Shown here: piece by piece, positions 1-7,249 of the stretch
Layout: every line of letters starts with the position of its first letter
How positions within the stretch are numbered: the stretch's first letter is position 1
Source: Amycolatopsis vancoresmycina
GTDB lineage: Bacteria; Actinomycetota; Actinomycetes; Mycobacteriales; Pseudonocardiaceae
Assembly (NCBI RefSeq): GCF_000716785.1
Contig: NZ_JNYY01000006.1
Location: forward strand, 62,001 to 126,000
Reading direction: 5' to 3'
DNA length: 64,000 nt
Position numbers and translations under genes: made by a program
Notes under the pieces: model-generated
The model's input: only the letters and a program-made list of their open reading frames with translations
Database searches by the model: none
What the model was told of the DNA's origin: nothing

Positions 1-1
1 C

Positions 2-469
2 GACCCGGTGGCCTGGACCGGGACGGTGCACCCACCGCTGTACTGGGTAGTGCTGGTGACGGCGAGGCTGTGGCTGCAGCTGGGGTTCTACATGATCCTG
101 TTCATCGCGGCCCTGCAGCGGATCCCGGCCCAGCTCTACGAAGCGGCGTGGCTCGACGGCGCGAAACCGGGCTGGCAGGTGTTCCGCCACATCACGCTGC
201 CGCAGCTGCGCGCGACGGCGGTGGCGGTGCTGCTGCTGAACCTGATCAACGCCTACCAGGCGTTCGACGAGTTCTACAACATCATGGGCGACTCGCGCGG
301 CTATCCGCCGTTCGCCCGGCCGCCGCTGGTGTACCTGTACTACACGTCACTGGGTTCGGGCGGCCAGGACCTCGGCCGCGGCAGCGCGGGGGCGGTGATC
401 CTGGCGTTGCTCATCGCACTGGTGACGTTGCTGCAGGGCCGGGTGCTGCGGTTCGGGCGGGTGTCATGA
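2..469 (+). CDS. Carbohydrate ABC transporter permease, MalF/UgpA-type (5'-partial)
   Basis: This is the C-terminal part of an inner-membrane permease of a sugar ABC importer; the gene begins before the window and the frame is open to base 2. The visible part has hydrophobic helices and the cytoplasmic EAA loop (EAAWLDGAKPG, then a distal LP) near bases 140-200, which docks onto the ATPase. The family normally has about 300 residues, so roughly half is seen. Its stop codon overlaps the ATG of the next permease (ATGA), which implies translational coupling. The binding protein and ATPase are not in view, so the sugar cannot be named. Confidence 0.9.
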   Translation, partial: DPVAWTGTVHPPLYWVVLVTARLWLQLGFYMILFIAALQRIPAQLYEAAWLDGAKPGWQVFRHITLPQLRATAVAVLLLNLINAYQAFDEFYNIMGDSRGYPPFARPPLVYLYYTSLGSGGQDLGRGSAGAVILALLIALVTLLQGRVLRFGRVS

Positions 470-1284
470 GGGCGTTCCTGCGGTGGACGTCCCTTGTCGT
501 GGCGGCAATCCTCTTCCTGCTGCCGTTCTACCTGCTGCTGCGCAACGGCCTGGCGTCGCGATCGGACATCACGTCTCCACAGTGGACGTTCTTCCCGTCC
601 ACAGTGCACTGGGAGAACTTTTCGCGGCTGTTCTCGCTTTCGGACGTCCCCTTCGCGCGCAGCCTGCTGAACTCGGCCGTGGTCGCCACCCTGCAGACGA
701 CCGGCCTGCTGGTGGTCTGCTCACTGGCGGGCTACGGCCTGGCACGGATCCCGTACCGGCATTCCAAGATCGTGTTCTACGCGGTGCTGGCGACCCTGAT
801 GATCCCGACGTCGGTGACGTTCGTGCCGAGTTTCGTGGTGGTCTCGTCGCTGGGCTGGCTGTCCGACTTCCGCGGGCTGGTCATCCCCGGGCTGTTCAGC
901 GCGTTCAGCGTGTTCCTGTTCCGCCAGTACTTCCTCGACTTCCCGCGCGAGCTGGAGGAGGCGGGCCGGGTCGACGGCCTGAGCCGCTGGGGCGTGTTCC
1001 GGCGGATCGTGGTGCCGAACTCGAAGGGCTTTTTCGCCGCGGTCGCGGTCATCACCGTGATCGGCAGCTGGAACGCGTTCCTGTGGCCGCTGATCATCGC
1101 GCAGTCGCCGGATTCGTGGACGGTCCAGGTGGCGCTGTCGGGCCTGCTGACGGCCCAGAACCCGCAGCTTAACCTCCTGTTCCTGGCGGCGGCGGTGTCG
1201 ATCCTGCCGATCGTGCTGTTGTTCGTGTTCCTGCAGCGGTACCTGGTGCGCGGGGTGACGGAGTCCGGTTTGGGCGGCTCGTAA
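466..1284 (+). CDS. Carbohydrate ABC transporter permease, MalG/UgpE-type
   Basis: This is the second permease of the sugar importer, 272 residues, complete. It shows an N-terminal membrane helix (about 8-27), several further helices and the EAA loop (EEAGRVDGLSRWGVF, about 164-178, followed by VVP), which contacts the ATP-binding subunit. The ATG at 466 overlaps the stop of the partner permease; the longer open frame upstream is only a shadow of that gene. MalG-type proteins usually close such operons, and nothing related follows. The substrate is unknown, probably an oligosaccharide or glycerol derivative. Confidence 0.92.
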   Translation: MRAFLRWTSLVVAAILFLLPFYLLLRNGLASRSDITSPQWTFFPSTVHWENFSRLFSLSDVPFARSLLNSAVVATLQTTGLLVVCSLAGYGLARIPYRHSKIVFYAVLATLMIPTSVTFVPSFVVVSSLGWLSDFRGLVIPGLFSAFSVFLFRQYFLDFPRELEEAGRVDGLSRWGVFRRIVVPNSKGFFAAVAVITVIGSWNAFLWPLIIAQSPDSWTVQVALSGLLTAQNPQLNLLFLAAAVSILPIVLLFVFLQRYLVRGVTESGLGGS

Positions 1285-1337
1285 CACGCGGCGGCCCGGC
1301 TGCGACTTGGGAGCGTCTCTCAGGAAGCAGGTGCGTG

Positions 1338-1748
1338 ATGACCAGTTCCACCCCCTACCCGCCCGTCAACCCGGACGACCCGCAGTACCCGGCCTCGGCG
1401 CCGGTGCCGGTGCCGGTGCCGTCCCAGTCCTACCCGGTGCAGTACGCGGCGGCCCCGAGCCCGTACCCGATGCTGCGCAACAGCGGGCTGGCCGTCGCCG
1501 GCATGGTGGTCGGCATCCTCGCGCTGATCGGTTTCTGGATCCCCATCGGCGACGTGGTCATGGGCCTGATCGCGATCGGGCTGTCCTGGGCCGGCCTGCA
1601 GCAGAGCTCCCGGCCCGGCTACACCGGCCGTGGCATGGCCATCGCCGGACTGGTCTGCGGTGGCATCGCGATGATCCCGGCGATCATCGTGGTGGTCCTC
1701 TTCTTCACCGCGGCGACCGCCGTGACCACGTGCGGCGCCTTCTGCTGA
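1338..1748 (+). CDS. DUF4190-like small membrane protein
   Basis: This 136-residue protein has a Pro/Ser/Tyr/Val-rich N-terminal tail of about 45 residues with a PVPVPV run. Two hydrophobic segments follow (about 50-85 and 95-125), each built around a repeated G-x-A-(I/V)-A-G-hydrophobic pattern (LAVAGMVVGI and MAIAGLVCGG). That tail-plus-two-helix layout is typical of DUF4190 proteins of actinobacteria, whose role is unknown. ATG 1338 is preferred over GTG 1335 because an AGGAAG ribosome site at about 1322 is better spaced to it. It appears to be a single-gene unit. Confidence 0.75.
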   Translation: MTSSTPYPPVNPDDPQYPASAPVPVPVPSQSYPVQYAAAPSPYPMLRNSGLAVAGMVVGILALIGFWIPIGDVVMGLIAIGLSWAGLQQSSRPGYTGRGMAIAGLVCGGIAMIPAIIVVVLFFTAATAVTTCGAFC

Positions 1749-1845
1749 GCCGTCCGCGGCGGAAATGACCACAACCTTCGGCGGTACACCCCAGCTCGGC
1801 AACTGTGACAGGGTGAACTCAATTGTCACGGTGAATGTTTTTCAC

Positions 1846-1867
1846 GTTCACCCCGTGTCCACCCACG
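1846..1867 (+). promoter_or_regulatory. Possible PHO box (PhoP-type 11-nt direct repeats)
   Basis: Two adjacent 11-nt units, GTTCACCCCGT (1846-1856) and GTCCACCCACG (1857-1867), match the conserved GTTCACC core of the Streptomyces PHO box. More GTTCACC/ATTCACC-like blocks lie on the other strand at about 1810-1836. The site is 46 bp upstream of a secreted phosphoesterase gene, a plausible phosphate-starvation target. PhoP binding is inferred, not shown. Confidence 0.45.
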
Positions 1868-1913
1868 CCCGGCAGCGTGCCGGTCAACCGAGAAGACTGG
1901 GGAGCGAACAACC

Positions 1914-3635
1914 ATGGCCGAACTCACCCGGCGCACCTTCGCCACCGCGGGCGCCGCCGGTCTCGGGCTGCTGCTGTGCACGCCCACCGCGAACGCCCTC
2001 GACCGCGCCCTGCGGCTCACGAGCACCCGCTCGGTCAGCACGTCCGGCACGACCCTCGAGCAGGTCGCCGCGGGCGGGGGCACCAGCACCTACTCGCGCC
2101 TGTCCGCCGGCCCCGGGTGGCCGCTGGTCGTGCGCAGCGACCTCGCCACGCCGCAGAGCGGGCGCGACGACCGCCGCCGCGCCCTCAGCTCGTTCGTCCA
2201 GTTCACCGACCTGCACATCACCGACGCCGAGAGCCCCGCGCGGTTCGAGTACCTGCACCCCTTCATCGGCTCCGCGCACCGGCCGCAGGAAGTCCTCGGC
2301 ACCGTCGCCACCAGCGCGCTCGTCGAACGCGTCAACAGCGTGCGGCAGGGCCCGTTCACCGGGCGGCCGTTCGACCTGATGGTCACCACCGGCGACAACA
2401 CCGACAACCACGAGCTGATCGAGCTCGACTGGTTCCTCAAGGTCCTCAACGGCGGCAGCGTCACCCCGAACTCCGGCGACACAGGCGCCTACGAGGGCGT
2501 CCAGAACTCCGGCAACCACGAGTTCTGGAACCCGGGCAAGCCTGGCACCGACGACTACTCCGCCAAGGGCTTCCCGCAGATCCCCGGCCTGCTCGAAGCG
2601 GCCACGAAGACCTTCACCGCACCCGGGCTCGACGTTCCGTGGTTCTGCACGTTCGGCAACCACGACGACAGCATCGTCGGCTCGCTGCCGGCGAACATCC
2701 CGGGCATCGACGCCTGGTACACCGGCCGGTACAAGGTGATCGGCAAGGACGAGACCACGGCGAAGAAGCTCGCCGACGCCATCAAGAGCGGCTCCGGCGT
2801 CCCGGTCGCCGAGCTGTTCGGCGGCAGCGGCACGATCCGCGAGGTCACGCCGGACGCCCGGCGGCGCCCGTTCGGCACCGGCGAGTTCGTCCGCGCGCAC
2901 CTCGACACCGCCAACACCGGCCCCGGCCCGGTCGGACACGGCTTCACCAGCGCCAACGCCGACGGCCAGAACGTCTACTACACGTTCCGCATCGCGCCCG
3001 GCGTCACCGGGATCAGCCTCGACACCACCACCGACGCCGGGTTCGCCGACGGCTCGATCGGCCTCGCGCAGTACTCGTGGGTCGAGTCGACGCTGAAGCG
3101 CAACAGCTCCACCTACTACGACTTCTTCGGCCGCAAGGTCACCCACGCGGTCACCGACGAGCTGTTCATCCTGTTCAGCCACCACACCAGCGGCACGATG
3201 ACCAACCTGCTGCCGGACTCGCGCCACCTGCTCGACCCGCGGCTGAACGGCGACGCGTTCGTCGCGCTGCTGAAGCGGTTCCCGAACGTGCTGGCCTGGG
3301 TCAACGGCCACACGCACCTCAACAAGATCACCCCGCACGCGGGCAACACGCCGCAGCAGGGCTTCTGGGAGATCAACACCGCCTCGCACGTCGACTTCCC
3401 GCAGCACGCCCGGATCGTGGAGGTCGCCGACAACGCCGACGGCACGTTGTCGCTGTTCACGACGTTGATCGAGGCACAGGCGCCGTACGCGGTGGACTAC
3501 GACGCCCGGACCCCGCAAGCGCTTGCGTCGCTGTACCGGGAGCTGTCCTACAACGACATCCACACCAACCTGGGCCGCGTCGGCGCGGCCGAGGACCACA
3601 ACACGGAACTGCTGCTGGTCAACCCCCTGTCCTGA
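1914..3635 (+). CDS. Tat-exported metallophosphoesterase (TIGR03767-like)
   Basis: This 573-residue secreted phosphoesterase of the calcineurin-like fold begins with a twin-arginine signal (TRRTF at 5-9, then a hydrophobic stretch ending near ANA). The dimetal site is visible in order: D99-L-H101, GD at 160-161 followed by N162, GNHE 200-203, a second FGNHDD at 247-252, and NGHTH 464-468. Length and layout fit the actinobacterial TIGR03767 group. It should hydrolyse phosphoesters outside the membrane; the natural substrate is unknown. It is monocistronic, preceded by a possible PHO box and followed by a 46-bp palindrome. The start is supported by GGGGAG about 10 bases upstream of ATG. Confidence 0.88.
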   Translation: MAELTRRTFATAGAAGLGLLLCTPTANALDRALRLTSTRSVSTSGTTLEQVAAGGGTSTYSRLSAGPGWPLVVRSDLATPQSGRDDRRRALSSFVQFTDLHITDAESPARFEYLHPFIGSAHRPQEVLGTVATSALVERVNSVRQGPFTGRPFDLMVTTGDNTDNHELIELDWFLKVLNGGSVTPNSGDTGAYEGVQNSGNHEFWNPGKPGTDDYSAKGFPQIPGLLEAATKTFTAPGLDVPWFCTFGNHDDSIVGSLPANIPGIDAWYTGRYKVIGKDETTAKKLADAIKSGSGVPVAELFGGSGTIREVTPDARRRPFGTGEFVRAHLDTANTGPGPVGHGFTSANADGQNVYYTFRIAPGVTGISLDTTTDAGFADGSIGLAQYSWVESTLKRNSSTYYDFFGRKVTHAVTDELFILFSHHTSGTMTNLLPDSRHLLDPRLNGDAFVALLKRFPNVLAWVNGHTHLNKITPHAGNTPQQGFWEINTASHVDFPQHARIVEVADNADGTLSLFTTLIEAQAPYAVDYDARTPQALASLYRELSYNDIHTNLGRVGAAEDHNTELLLVNPLS

Positions 3636-3648
3636 GCCTGCCGCGGCT

Positions 3649-3694
3649 GTCGTGAGTGGTAAGGCGTGTTCTAACCCGCCTTACCACTCACGAC
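3649..3694. repeat. 46-bp intergenic palindrome, family A copy 1
   Basis: The arms are 22 bp each (3649-3670 and 3673-3694) around a 2-nt centre, with one mismatch. The left arm begins GTCGTGAGTGGTAAGGCG and the right arm is its near-exact reverse complement. Two more copies occur at 16209-16254 and 41599-41644. This copy lies between two co-oriented genes and ends 15 bp before the putative -10 of the thioesterase gene, so it could terminate the upstream gene and sit over the downstream -35 region. Confidence 0.95.
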
Positions 3695-3721
3695 CGGCGG
3701 GAGGTGCGGCACAGTGGTCGC

Positions 3722-4123
3722 ATGACTGATCTTGAAGGCACGCAGCTCTTCCACCGCTCCATGCCGTTCTCCGAACGCCTCGGTGTCGAGGTGCTGGAGC
3801 ACGGGCGTGAGCTCGTCCGCAGCCGGCTGAAGTGGGACGAGAGCCTCTGCACGCTCGGGGGCGCGCTGCACGGGGGTGCGCTCATGGCGCTGGCCGACTC
3901 GACCGGTGCCGTGTGCGCGTTCCTCAACCTGCCCGAGGGCGGGCAGGGCACCACGACCGTCGAGTCGAAGACGAACTTCCTGCGCGCGGTGCGTTCGGGC
4001 TACGCCGTTGCGTCGTCCAGACCACTGCACGCCGGCCGCAAGTTCGTCGTGGTGGAGACCGAAATCCACGACGACGAAGGCAAGTTGGTCGCGAAAGTGA
4101 CACAGACGCAGGCCGTCCTCTAG
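3722..4123 (+). CDS. PaaI-family hotdog-fold thioesterase
   Basis: This 133-residue protein has the hotdog acyl-CoA thioesterase layout: an N-terminal helix, a central segment GGALHGGALMALADSTGA containing the H-G-G-A active-site loop, then strands including TTTVESKTNFLRAV. PaaI/YbgC-type enzymes hydrolyse aryl- or acyl-CoA thioesters in the cytoplasm. No pathway gene is adjacent, so the substrate is open. There is no convincing ribosome site; CACAGT (3710-3715) ends 6 nt before the ATG, suggesting a leaderless transcript. Longer in-frame readings run through the palindrome upstream and are rejected. Confidence 0.85.
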   Translation: MTDLEGTQLFHRSMPFSERLGVEVLEHGRELVRSRLKWDESLCTLGGALHGGALMALADSTGAVCAFLNLPEGGQGTTTVESKTNFLRAVRSGYAVASSRPLHAGRKFVVVETEIHDDEGKLVAKVTQTQAVL

Positions 4124-4194
4124 GTACCTGTTTACATACCCGGCCGGACCGGCGAAAATCCCTGGCTACTGGGTGGGCCGATCAGGGAGCCGGG

Positions 4195-5457
4195 ATGCGC
4201 GTACGCAAGTTGTTCACCTTATTGTCAGTGGTTGTGTTATCCGTTGTTACCGCGCAGGTCGCCGAGGCCGGGCCCGTCCGGCCCCGCGACGACGAGGCGA
4301 TCGACTACCACGAGTGGACCGGTGGCCGCTTCCACGAAGGCGGCTTCGCCGGGGTGGCGCTGAACCGGGACGGGCTGCGCATCACGCACCCGATCGGCAC
4401 GGTGCAGCACACCGAACCGGAGCTCGGCACGACCAGAACGTACGAATACGGCCAGTGGACGTCGCCGTCGTACCGGCTGGGGTTCGGCGCGACGCAGCTG
4501 GTGGCGTCGTGGAACGCCAAGACGCCGTCGAAGACCTGGCTGCAGGTGGAGGCGCAGGGCCGGACGTCCGCGGGCGCCGAAACCGCGTGGTACGTGATGG
4601 GCCGCTGGGCCAGCGGGGACGCCGACATCCTGCGCACCAGCGTCGACGGCCAGGACGACGCCAACGCCATGGTGGACGTCGACACGCTGGTCATGAAGAC
4701 CGGCGTCACGCTGAAGTCGTACCACCTGCGGATCAGCCTGTACCGCGAAGCCGGGTCGGGCGCGACGCCGTCGGTGAGCCTGCTGGGCGCGATGACGTCG
4801 GCCGTGCCGGACCGCTTCGACGTCCAGACGACCAAGCCGGGCCGGGCTGCCGGGATCGAGCTGAAGGTGCCCGCGTACGCGCAGAACCTCCACAAGGGAC
4901 AGTTCCCGCAGTACGGCGGGGGCGGCGAAGCCTGGTGCAGTCCGACGTCGACGGAGATGGTGGCCGAGTACTGGGGCAAGAAGCCGTCGGCCGAGGAGAT
5001 GTCGTGGATCCCGGCGGACTACGTCGACCCGCAGGTGGCGTTCGCGGCGCGCTACACCTACGACCACGCCTACGACGGCACCGGCAACTGGCCGTTCAAC
5101 ACCGCGTACGCGGCGTCGCGCGGGCTGCGCGGCCACATCACGCGGCTGCACTCGCTGAACGAGCTCGAGGAGTACATCGCGCGCGGCATCCCGGTGATCA
5201 CGTCGCAGTCGTTCCTGTCCTCGGAGCTCGACGGCGCCGGCTACGGGACCTCGGGGCACATCATGGTCGTCGTCGGCTTCACGAAGGACGGCGACGTGAT
5301 CGCGAACGACCCGGCGTCGAGCAGCAACGACCGGGTCCGGAACGTGTACAAGCGCGACCAGTTCGAGAAGATCTGGCAGCGGACCAAGCGCTACCGCGCG
5401 GACGGCTCCGTGGCGGGCGGCCCCGGCGGCATCGCGTACCTCATCACCCCGGCCTGA
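4195..5457 (+). CDS. Secreted C39-like cysteine peptidase
   Basis: This 420-residue protein has an N-terminal signal peptide (hydrophobic core about 6-20, AEA-G cleavage region). Residues 30-230 form a beta-rich region of unknown role. The C-terminal 200 residues match the Peptidase_C39_2 papain-like fold: catalytic Cys in EAWCSPTSTE (C248), His in SGHIMVVVG (H355), and N371/D372 in IANDPAS. It probably acts outside the cell on peptides or as an amidase. It stands alone, ending before a strong bidirectional terminator. ATG 4195 is chosen because GGGAG precedes it and the signal peptide starts there. Confidence 0.87.
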   Translation: MRVRKLFTLLSVVVLSVVTAQVAEAGPVRPRDDEAIDYHEWTGGRFHEGGFAGVALNRDGLRITHPIGTVQHTEPELGTTRTYEYGQWTSPSYRLGFGATQLVASWNAKTPSKTWLQVEAQGRTSAGAETAWYVMGRWASGDADILRTSVDGQDDANAMVDVDTLVMKTGVTLKSYHLRISLYREAGSGATPSVSLLGAMTSAVPDRFDVQTTKPGRAAGIELKVPAYAQNLHKGQFPQYGGGGEAWCSPTSTEMVAEYWGKKPSAEEMSWIPADYVDPQVAFAARYTYDHAYDGTGNWPFNTAYAASRGLRGHITRLHSLNELEEYIARGIPVITSQSFLSSELDGAGYGTSGHIMVVVGFTKDGDVIANDPASSSNDRVRNVYKRDQFEKIWQRTKRYRADGSVAGGPGGIAYLITPA

Positions 5458-5465
5458 CCGGCGTC

Positions 5466-5493
5466 GGCGGGGCGCCGCGACCGGCGCCCCGCC
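5466..5493. terminator. Bidirectional terminator
   Basis: An 11-bp perfect inverted repeat (GGCGGGGCGCC 5466-5476 / GGCGCCCCGCC 5483-5493) with a 6-nt loop lies between the convergent peptidase and carboxymuconolactone-decarboxylase genes. Confidence 0.8.
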
Positions 5494-5497
5494 GGGC

Positions 5498-5947
5498 TCA
5501 CCAGGTCTTGCCGGCCTGCTCCCGGATCGCGCGGTTGATCCGGTTGAAGAAGCCGCTGAGCGCGATGTGCAGGACGATCGCGGACAGCTGCTTCTCGTCG
5601 AAGTGCGCGGCGGCGGCCGCCCAGATCTCGTCGGTGACGCCCGGCTGGCCGTCCTCGATCCGGGTGGCGGCTTCGGTCAGCGCCAGCGCGGCCCGTTCCG
5701 GCTCGGTGAAGAACGGCGTCTCGCGCCAGGCGACGACGCTGTGCAGCCGGTCGTCGGTCTCGCCCTGCTTCTTCGCCGACTGGACACCCGCGTAGGTGCA
5801 CGGGGCGCAGCCGTTGATCTGGCTGGCCCGCAGGTGGACCAGCTCCAGCAGCAGCGGGTCGACGCCGGCGGCGTGCACCGCCTTGAACAGCTGCTGGACC
5901 GCGCCGGTCACCTCGGGACTGCTGGTGCTCTTCAGCCGTGGTTCCAT
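5498..5947 (-). CDS. Carboxymuconolactone decarboxylase family protein (AhpD-like)
   Basis: This 149-residue all-helical protein carries the CMD/AhpD signature INGCAPCTYAGVQSAKK with redox cysteines C47 and C50. The family includes alkylhydroperoxidase-like disulphide reductases. It is divergent from an ECF41-type sigma factor; established work on ECF41 sigma factors shows they are typically encoded next to a carboxymuconolactone decarboxylase, oxidoreductase or epimerase ('COE') gene, which is usually their target. The start is fixed by GGAGGAA just upstream of ATG at 5947; a longer open frame overlaps the sigma gene and is rejected. Confidence 0.9.
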   Translation of the reverse strand: MEPRLKSTSSPEVTGAVQQLFKAVHAAGVDPLLLELVHLRASQINGCAPCTYAGVQSAKKQGETDDRLHSVVAWRETPFFTEPERAALALTEAATRIEDGQPGVTDEIWAAAAAHFDEKQLSAIVLHIALSGFFNRINRAIREQAGKTW

Positions 5948-6023
5948 CGTTCCTCCATCGGTTACCTGTGCCCCTCCGGGCTCGTCATGTCCACGACGGA
6001 GCAGGATCGAGGAAGGTAACGAC

Positions 6024-6878
6024 ATGTCCGACACGGTGGCCGCGGCGTTCGAAGCCCGGCGCGACCGGTTGCACGCGGTGGCGCACCGCCTGCTGGGCTC
6101 GCACGCCGACGCGGAGGACGCGGTCCAGGAGGCCTGGCTCCGGCTGGCCCGCCAGGACGCGACGGCGATCGAGAACCTCGACGGCTGGCTGACGACGGTG
6201 GTCGGCCGGATCAGCCTGGACGTGCTGCGGTCGCGCAAGGCCCGCCCCGAGTCGCCCTACGACGAGATCGTGGTGGCGGTCGAGGAGGGCCCGGAGGCGG
6301 ACGCGGAGCTGGCCGACTCGGTGGGGCTGGCGCTGCTGGTGGTCCTGGAGTCGCTCGGCCCGGGCGAGCGGCTGGCGTTCGTGCTGCACGACCTGTTCGC
6401 GGTGCCGTTCGAGGAGATCGCCCGCATCCTGGGCAAGAGCCCGGCCGCGGCCAAGATGCTGGCCAGCCGCGCCCGCCGCAAGGTCCGGACGCCCTCGGTG
6501 CCGGCCGGGCCGTCCCAGCGCGAGGTGGTCCAGGCGTTCCTGACGGCGGCTCGTGATGGCGACTTCGAGCAGCTGCTGCGCATCCTCGACCCGGAGGTCC
6601 GCTTGACGGTCGACACCCCGGACGGCGTGGTGGTGGTCCTGGGCGCAACGAACGTGGCGGCGGGAGCCAGGATCGGCGCGGCGGCGGACGGCAGCGCGGT
6701 GTTCGTCGGCGGCCTGCCGGGCGTGGTGGCGTGGCGCGCGGACGGGACACCGATGTCGGTGGTGGCGTTCACGGTGGTGGACGGGCGGATCGTGAGCATC
6801 GCGTCGGTGGCGGACCCGGTGAAGCTGGCGTCGATGGCGCTGCCGGAGCCGCCCGGGACTGTCGGTGGTGCCCGGTAA
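6024..6878 (+). CDS. ECF41-type RNA polymerase sigma factor (SigJ-like)
   Basis: This 284-residue sigma factor has region 2 (about 8-75, AEDAVQEAWLRL and the typical WLTTVVGR), region 4 (about 105-158, FEEIARILGKSPAAAKMLASRARRKV) and a SnoaL-like C-terminal domain (about 170-280) ending ASVADPVKLA, similar to the DPxK motif of ECF41. In ECF41 the fused SnoaL domain takes the place of a separate anti-sigma factor. It is divergent from its likely target, the CMD gene, with 76 bp between the starts. ATG 6024 follows GAGGAAGG. A damage-type promoter motif overlaps its stop codon. Confidence 0.92.
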   Translation: MSDTVAAAFEARRDRLHAVAHRLLGSHADAEDAVQEAWLRLARQDATAIENLDGWLTTVVGRISLDVLRSRKARPESPYDEIVVAVEEGPEADAELADSVGLALLVVLESLGPGERLAFVLHDLFAVPFEEIARILGKSPAAAKMLASRARRKVRTPSVPAGPSQREVVQAFLTAARDGDFEQLLRILDPEVRLTVDTPDGVVVVLGATNVAAGARIGAAADGSAVFVGGLPGVVAWRADGTPMSVVAFTVVDGRIVSIASVADPVKLASMALPEPPGTVGGAR

Positions 6879-6881
6879 GCT
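6860..6881 (+). promoter_or_regulatory. RecA-NDp / PafBC-type promoter motif
   Basis: TGTCGGTG (6860-6867), 8 bases, then TAAGCT (6876-6881) fits the actinobacterial LexA-independent DNA-damage promoter TTGTCRGTG-N8-TAnnnT. The TAA is also the stop codon of the sigma gene. A small GC-rich hairpin follows at about 6886-6901. The nearest downstream gene is 370 bp away. A related block lies at 37461-37499. Confidence 0.55.
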
Positions 6882-7249
6882 GGAAGACGGGGGCCGGAGG
6901 CCCGTGCAACTCGCCGAGCAAGCTGCAGGAGCACCCCGCCGGACCGCGGCGGGGGCCGCGCCGCCGAGCCGCAACTGTGACCGGGCGCCGGACCGCTGAC
7001 GGCCCCGAGTCGCCGACCTCGCGCCGCCGAGCCACCTGCCCTTGCGCCGCCGCCTGCGCTCAAGTCGCCGACCACAGCGCCGCTCCACCGCAGCACAGCC
7101 ATCCTCCGCAGGCCCGCCGCGCAAACCACCGGTCGAGTTGCGTAACACGCAACTCGTTGCGCAAACGTCACTCATGCGGATGTCGCCATGTCCGCGCGAT
7201 CCGTGATTAGCTGCCGTCAGGACCAGCCAGAGCCGGAAGGTGGATTCGC
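6882..7249 (+). other. Long intergenic region before mscR, with palindromic operator
   Basis: There is no credible gene in these 368 bases; the open frames are low-complexity Arg/Ala/Pro-rich shadows. The first 200 bases are very GC-rich with repeated GCCGAG/GCCGCC blocks and could be a leader or small RNA made from the promoter at 6860-6881. Near the end lies GAGTTGCGT-aac-ACGCAACTC (7135-7155), directly followed by the palindrome TTGCGCAA (7157-7164), a likely repressor or activator site for the downstream dehydrogenase gene. GGAAGGTGG supplies the ribosome site at about 7236. Confidence 0.5.

Noticed and set aside
70..465. Upstream extension of the second sugar permease
   Set aside because: Residues before 466 are Arg/Ala-rich frame-shadow of the first permease; the ATGA overlap and the first membrane helix set the start at 466.
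1884..3599. 571-codon antisense open frame over the metallophosphoesterase
   Set aside because: Val/Arg/Glu-rich mirror frame with no motifs; the plus-strand frame has a Tat signal and complete metal site. The same reasoning removed all long antisense frames over other genes.
5948..6023. Canonical ECF41 promoter (TGTCACA ... CGTC) in the sigma-CMD gap
   Set aside because: CGTC-like bases occur but no TGTCACA at the right distance was found.
6731..7210. 159-codon open frame across the sigma gene end and the long intergenic region
   Set aside because: Composition is Arg/Ala/Pro/Gly-rich shadow translation, with no ribosome site, no domain and overlap with the operator; typical of high-GC DNA.
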